The position numbers and the translations under genes were made by a program. DNA of 17,002 nt from 66-474 sp035695065 (GTDB taxonomy: Bacteria > Pseudomonadota > Gammaproteobacteria > Xanthomonadales > Rhodanobacteraceae), in the NCBI GenBank assembly GCA_035695065.1, contig DASSEW010000046.1, positions 1 through 17,002 on the forward strand, read 5' to 3'. The first letter of the stretch is position 1, and each line of letters begins with the position of its first letter. Below, piece by piece: positions 13,813-17,002 of this stretch. The notes beneath the pieces were generated by a model. That model was not told the DNA's origin and searched no databases. It worked only from the letters and a program-made list of their open reading frames with translations.

Positions 13813-14481
13813 ATGCTCGAAGTCCTCGAACGCGAAACCGCACCCTATCCCACCCACAGCGTGATCGTGCTGCACGGCCTCGGGGCCGATGGCAACGATT
13901 TCGTGCCGATCGTGCCGCAACTGGTGCGCAGCGGCTGGCCGCCGCTGCGGTTCGTGTTTCCGCACGCGCCGGTGCGGCCGATCACGATCAACGCGGGCAT
14001 GCGCATGCGCGGCTGGTACGACATCGGCGGGTTCGACCTTGCGCAGAAGCAGGACGAAGCCGGCATCCGCGCGTCGATCGCCCAGGTGGAAGCACTGATC
14101 GCACGCGAGGCCGAGCGCGGCGTGCCAGCCGAACGCGTGATCCTGGCCGGCTTTTCGCAAGGCGGCGCGATCGCGCTCGCCGGCGGCATCCGCCACGCGC
14201 ACACGCTGGGCGGCATCGTGGCGCTCTCCACCTATCTGCCGATCGCGGAAATCGTCGCGGCCGAGCGTCATGCGGCGAACGCGCGCACCCCGATCTTCAT
14301 GGCGCACGGCGCGTTCGATCCCGTGGTGCCGCAGAGGCTGGGCGAGTTGTCGCGCGAGCGCCTGCTCGGCTTCGGCCATCCGCTCTCCTGGCACAGCTAT
14401 CCGATGGCGCACCAGGTGTGCCCGCAGGAGATTTCGGACCTGACGGACTGGTTAGGTGGTCGGTTCGAAAAAGCGTTTTGA
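13813..14481 (+). CDS. Alpha/beta-hydrolase, carboxylesterase/phospholipase type (YpfH / acyl-protein thioesterase family)
   Basis: The 222-residue product matches the short carboxylesterases of the phospholipase/carboxylesterase family: VLHGLGADGNDF at 19-30 (oxyanion region), FPHAPVRPITINAGMRMRGWYD, the nucleophile S115 in GFSQGGA, D169 in AHGAFDPVVP and H200 in YPMAHQVCPQE. No signal peptide, so a cytoplasmic esterase or thioesterase on small acyl esters is expected. Length fits the family of about 215-225. The ATG at 13813 gives a normal family N-terminus, but no ribosome binding site precedes it, only the heptamer array. It ends at the 29-bp phased repeat and a REP doublet, which separate it from algZ. 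Confidence 0.92.
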   Translation: MLEVLERETAPYPTHSVIVLHGLGADGNDFVPIVPQLVRSGWPPLRFVFPHAPVRPITINAGMRMRGWYDIGGFDLAQKQDEAGIRASIAQVEALIAREAERGVPAERVILAGFSQGGAIALAGGIRHAHTLGGIVALSTYLPIAEIVAAERHAANARTPIFMAHGAFDPVVPQRLGELSRERLLGFGHPLSWHSYPMAHQVCPQEISDLTDWLGGRFEKAF

Positions 14482-14508
14482 TGCGGATCAACGCGGATGG
14501 ACGCGGAT
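14480..14508. repeat. 29-bp repeat with phased GCGGAT units, copy B
   Basis: This matches 3561-3589 at 26 of 29 bases and holds three exact GCGGAT hexamers 10 bp apart. It begins at the carboxylesterase stop codon and abuts the REP doublet at 14509. Confidence 0.75.
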
Positions 14509-14572
14509 GTAGGGCGGACATCGTCCGCCGGCCGCGATAGCATCGCGAATCGGCGGGCAATGCCCGCCCTAC
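14509..14572. repeat. REP doublet (REPIN-like), copy 3, inverted relative to copies 1 and 2
   Basis: A 64-bp element with two 21-bp inverted arms, GTAG at each outer end and a 22-bp centre that itself holds CGCGAT..ATCGCG. Here the arm with GGCGGGCAATGCCCGCC is on the right, so the element is inverted compared with 3618-3676 and 7575-7638. It lies between the carboxylesterase and algZ and ends 24 nt before the algZ start codon. Confidence 0.85.
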
Positions 14573-14583
14573 GATCGCAGGTT

Positions 14584-14589
14584 GGGGAG
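14584..14589 (+). promoter_or_regulatory. Ribosome binding site that fixes the algZ GTG start
   Basis: GGGGAG lies 6 nt before the GTG at 14596. Upstream ATGs in the same frame (14497, 14560) lie in or before the REP doublet and have no such site, so this decides the start. Confidence 0.75.
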
Positions 14590-14595
14590 ATTGGC

Positions 14596-15633
14596 GTGGC
14601 CGGCGAATCTGCACAACGCAACGAGACCGTCGCGCTGCCGCAGTTCTGCGGGCTGCCGGCGGTGTTCGCGTTGCTGATCGTCTCCGAACTGGTGGTGGTA
14701 ATCGCGGCACTGGTGCCGGACGCGCAGATGAGTTTCCGCGGCTTCACCACCGCGACCGCGTTCGCGGTGTGGCTGGCGCTGCTCTGCGCGCTGCTGCTGT
14801 GCAAGGCCATGCCGCTGTTCGCGAGGGTGCCGGTGCGCAGCGGGTACATGCTCGCGTGCGCGGCGCTGGTCGCGATCGTCGCCGCGGCGAGCGCGTTGGT
14901 CGGCTGGCTTGATCATGCGCTCGACACCGGCCTCACGCCGGCGTCGCTGCCGCGGTTCGTGCTGGGCGATGCCGCGCTCGCGGCGCTGCTCGGCGCGGCG
15001 CTGCTGCGCTATCTCTACGTGCTGGCGGAGTGGCGGGCGCGGCTGGATGCGGTCGCGCGCGCGCAGTTCGAGGCGCTGCAGGCGCGCATCCGTCCGCACT
15101 TCCTGTTCAACAGCATGAACACGGTCGCCGCGCTGGTGCGCGTGGATCCCAACGCCGCCGAGCGCACGATCGAGGACCTGACCGAGCTGTTCCGTGCGGC
15201 CCTGGGTTCGGACGCACGGCCCAGCACGCTGCGCGAGGAACTGGCGCTTGCGGATCGCTACCTCGACATCGAACAGTTGCGGCTGGGCGAACGCCTGCGG
15301 GTCACGCGCGAACTCGATGATCTCCCCGGCGAGCTCGAGATGCCTCCGCTGCTGCTGCAACCGCTGATCGAGAACGCGGTCTACCACGGCATCCAGCCGC
15401 GCCAGCAGGGCGGCACCGTGCGGCTGAGCGGCCGACGCGTGCCGGGCGGGGTGGAAATCGAGATCGAGAATCCCTTGTCCGACAACGCGCCGGTGCAGCG
15501 CAACGGCCACGCACAGGACAACGTGCGTCGACGCATCGCCTACCATTTCGGCGCGCGCGCGAGCCTGGAGACCATCGTCGACAAGGAGCGCTACGTAGTG
15601 ATCGTGCGATTGCCGGATGCGGGCGCCCACTGA
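14596..15633 (+). CDS. algZ: LytS/AlgZ-family sensor histidine kinase
   Basis: The 345-residue product has four hydrophobic segments (about 20-39, 54-72, 84-104, 122-140) and then a His_kinase (PF06580-type) domain: ALQARIRPHFLFNSMNTVAAL holds the expected phospho-acceptor H168, followed by LLLQPLIENAVYHGI, the N-box of this family. The C-terminal ATPase part is short, as in AlgZ/FimS. By family knowledge it phosphorylates or sets the state of AlgR, which in Pseudomonas controls alginate, type IV pilus and biofilm genes. The order algZ-algR-hemC seen here is the same as in Pseudomonas and xanthomonads, which supports the name. Its stop codon overlaps the algR start (TGATG). The signal it senses is unknown. 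Confidence 0.88.
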   Translation: MAGESAQRNETVALPQFCGLPAVFALLIVSELVVVIAALVPDAQMSFRGFTTATAFAVWLALLCALLLCKAMPLFARVPVRSGYMLACAALVAIVAAASALVGWLDHALDTGLTPASLPRFVLGDAALAALLGAALLRYLYVLAEWRARLDAVARAQFEALQARIRPHFLFNSMNTVAALVRVDPNAAERTIEDLTELFRAALGSDARPSTLREELALADRYLDIEQLRLGERLRVTRELDDLPGELEMPPLLLQPLIENAVYHGIQPRQQGGTVRLSGRRVPGGVEIEIENPLSDNAPVQRNGHAQDNVRRRIAYHFGARASLETIVDKERYVVIVRLPDAGAH

Positions 15634-16337
15634 TGCGCATCCTGATCGCCGACGACGAACCGCTGGCGCGCACGCGCATGGCTGCGCTGCTGGCCGAGTG
15701 CGAAGGCGTGCAGGTGGTGGCGAGCGTGGGCGATGGCGAAGCTGCGCTGCGCGAGGCCATCGCGCTGAAGCCGGACGTGCTGCTGGCCGATATCGCGATG
15801 CCCGGCATGGATGGTCTGGTGCTGGCGAAAAGACTGCTGGCCCTGCCGCATCCGCCGGCGGTGATTTTCTGCACCGCCTATGACGCGCACGCGCTCAGCG
15901 CCTACGAATTGCGTGCGGCGGATTACCTGCTGAAGCCGGTGCGGATCGAACGGCTGCGCGAAGCACTGGCGCGGGCCCAGGCGCTGCGCGCGCGCGAACA
16001 ACCGGGATCGCGCGAAACACTGGTCGCGCGCGTGCGCGGCGCGCCGCTGAAGATCCCGCTGGAGGACGTGATCTACCTGACCGCCGACGAGAAATATGTC
16101 GCCGTGCATCGCGCTGGCGAAACCCTGCTGATCGAGGATTCGCTCAAGAGCATCGAGACGGCGTTCCCCGATCGTTTCGTGCGCATCCATCGCAATTGCC
16201 TGGTGCCGGCGGCGCGGCTGCTCGGGCTGCAACGCGACGCGCATGGCGAAATGCACGCGCTGATCGCCGGAACCGACGACGCGCCGGAAGTCAGCCGGCG
16301 GAATCTCGCGGCGGTGCGGAAGATGTTGCTCGGATAA
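15633..16337 (+). CDS. algR: LytTR-type response regulator AlgR
   Basis: The 234-residue product has an N-terminal receiver domain with the acidic pair (IADDEP, D7-D8), the phospho-acceptor D53 in LLADIAMPGMDG and the conserved lysine in YLLKPV. The C-terminal part (about 135-234) is a LytTR DNA-binding domain (VIYLTADEKYVAVH, FVRIHRNCLVPAARL). Length agrees with AlgR. It directly overlaps algZ by one base, so the two are co-translated. It would bind paired promoter sites and control surface structures or virulence-type functions in the cell; target genes are not in view. Confidence 0.92.
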   Translation: MRILIADDEPLARTRMAALLAECEGVQVVASVGDGEAALREAIALKPDVLLADIAMPGMDGLVLAKRLLALPHPPAVIFCTAYDAHALSAYELRAADYLLKPVRIERLREALARAQALRAREQPGSRETLVARVRGAPLKIPLEDVIYLTADEKYVAVHRAGETLLIEDSLKSIETAFPDRFVRIHRNCLVPAARLLGLQRDAHGEMHALIAGTDDAPEVSRRNLAAVRKMLLG

Positions 16338-16352
16338 CTCCACGCTTCCGAC

Positions 16353-16358
16353 TAGACT
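16353..16358 (+). promoter_or_regulatory. Possible -10 box of hemC
   Basis: TAGACT lies 6 nt before the hemC ATG, with no Shine-Dalgarno between. If active it would give a leaderless or nearly leaderless transcript. No good -35 box is found at 16-18 bp upstream, so read-through from algR is equally likely. Confidence 0.3.
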
Positions 16359-16364
16359 TGCGAA

Positions 16365-17002
16365 ATGACATCGCAACTTCTCCGCATCGCCACCCGCAAG
16401 AGCCCGCTCGCGCTGTGGCAGGCCGAGCACGTGGCGGGGCGCCTGCGTGCGGCGCATCCGGATTTGCAGGTGGAACTGGTGCCGCTGTCCACGCGCGGCG
16501 ACGAGGTGCTGGATCGTTCGCTCGCGGCCATCGGCGGCAAGGGGCTGTTCCTCAAGGAGCTGGAGATCGCGCTCGCGGAACATCGCGCCGACATCGCGGT
16601 GCATTCGCTGAAGGACATGCCGGCGAACCTGGAACCCGGCTTCGCGATCGGCGCGGTGCTGGCACGCGCGGACTGCGCGGATGCCTTCGTCAGCAACGAT
16701 TTCGATGCGCCGGACGCGTTGCCGCAAGGCGCGCGCGTCGGTACCTCCTCCTTGCGTCGTGCCGCGCAACTGCGTGCGCGGCGACCCGATCTGGAGATCG
16801 CCGATTTGCGCGGCAACGTGGGCACGCGGCTGGCGAAACTGGACGCGGGCGACTACGACGCGATCGTGCTTGCCGCCGCCGGCTTGCAGCGGCTGGAGCT
16901 GGATGCGCGGATTCGCGCGCGGCTGGCGCCGCCGGAGTGGCTGCCGGCGCCCGGGCAGGGGGCGATCGCGGTGGAAACGCGCGCGGACGACCCACGCACT
17001 GT
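16365..17002 (+). CDS. hemC: Hydroxymethylbilane synthase (porphobilinogen deaminase), N-terminal part
   Basis: The frame runs from the ATG at 16365 to the window edge (212 codons of about 310). Conserved family segments are in order: RIATRKSPLALWQA, PLSTRGDEV, GGKGLFLKELE, AVHSLKDMP, GTSSLRRAAQL, DLRGNVGTRL and LPAPGQGAIAVE. The enzyme joins four porphobilinogen units to hydroxymethylbilane in tetrapyrrole (heme) synthesis in the cytoplasm; the cofactor-binding cysteine lies beyond the window. It follows algR by 27 nt, the same order as in Pseudomonas and xanthomonads. No ribosome binding site precedes the ATG. Confidence 0.97.
   Translation, partial: MTSQLLRIATRKSPLALWQAEHVAGRLRAAHPDLQVELVPLSTRGDEVLDRSLAAIGGKGLFLKELEIALAEHRADIAVHSLKDMPANLEPGFAIGAVLARADCADAFVSNDFDAPDALPQGARVGTSSLRRAAQLRARRPDLEIADLRGNVGTRLAKLDAGDYDAIVLAAAGLQRLELDARIRARLAPPEWLPAPGQGAIAVETRADDPRT

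Noticed and set aside
12741..14540. A 599-codon plus-strand open frame
   Set aside because: It runs antisense to the S9 peptidase, then through the dispersed repeat and the heptamer array, then out of frame through the carboxylesterase. No coherent protein.
15591..16769. A 392-codon minus-strand frame opposite algR and hemC
   Set aside because: Antisense shadow; both plus-strand genes have complete conserved motifs.

Overview
The window looks like chromosomal DNA of a GC-rich gammaproteobacterium, most likely of the Xanthomonadales/Lysobacterales, Rhodanobacteraceae-type (Rhodanobacter, Dyella and relatives). This rests on the codon bias, the algZ-algR-hemC gene order shared with pseudomonads and xanthomonads, and the many short palindromic repeats, including paired repeats that start with GTAG as described for Stenotrophomonas. 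The assignment is an inference from style, not from a marker gene. Genes run off both ends.

Left part (1-6844, all minus strand). A partial trimeric autotransporter adhesin (1-1536) carries an ESPR-type extended signal peptide and a long YadA-like head. Two canonical EF-hand-like loops are inserted in that head, 70 residues apart. A strong leftward intrinsic terminator sits 60 nt before its start codon. A tripartite drug-efflux operon then reads marR (6844-6392), NodT-type outer membrane lipoprotein (6380-4881), EmrA-type fusion protein (4884-3673), EmrB-type MFS pump (3543-1990). Its promoter has a good -35/-10 pair, two 14-bp GTTG-N6-CAAC palindromes as likely MarR operators, and a -10 box only 7 nt from the start codon, so the marR message is probably leaderless. 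A GTAG-type repeat pair lies between emrA and emrB and covers the emrA stop codon.

Middle part (6845-11096). A PagL-like lipid A deacylase gene faces away from the efflux operon. A Tat-targeted molybdopterin oxidoreductase and its cytochrome b561-type membrane partner overlap by 11 nt on the minus strand. A short-chain dehydrogenase follows on the plus strand. Next is a hicB-hicA toxin-antitoxin pair on the minus strand whose genes are unusually far apart (143 nt), and then a dense block of hairpin repeats.

Right part (11097-17002). A large secreted S9 prolyl oligopeptidase/DPP-type peptidase is on the minus strand. Plus-strand genes are a small serine carboxylesterase, whose start codon is preceded by five copies of a 7-bp repeat in place of a ribosome binding site; the LytS-type sensor kinase algZ (GTG start); the LytTR response regulator algR; and the beginning of hemC.

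The most unusual things seen are the calcium-loop insertions in the adhesin head, the terminator without an obvious following promoter in the adhesin leader, the leaderless marR promoter with paired operators, the three GTAG repeat pairs (two with an adjacent phased GCGGAT repeat), and the heptamer array at the esterase start. No tRNA, rRNA, CRISPR array, transposase or phage gene was seen.
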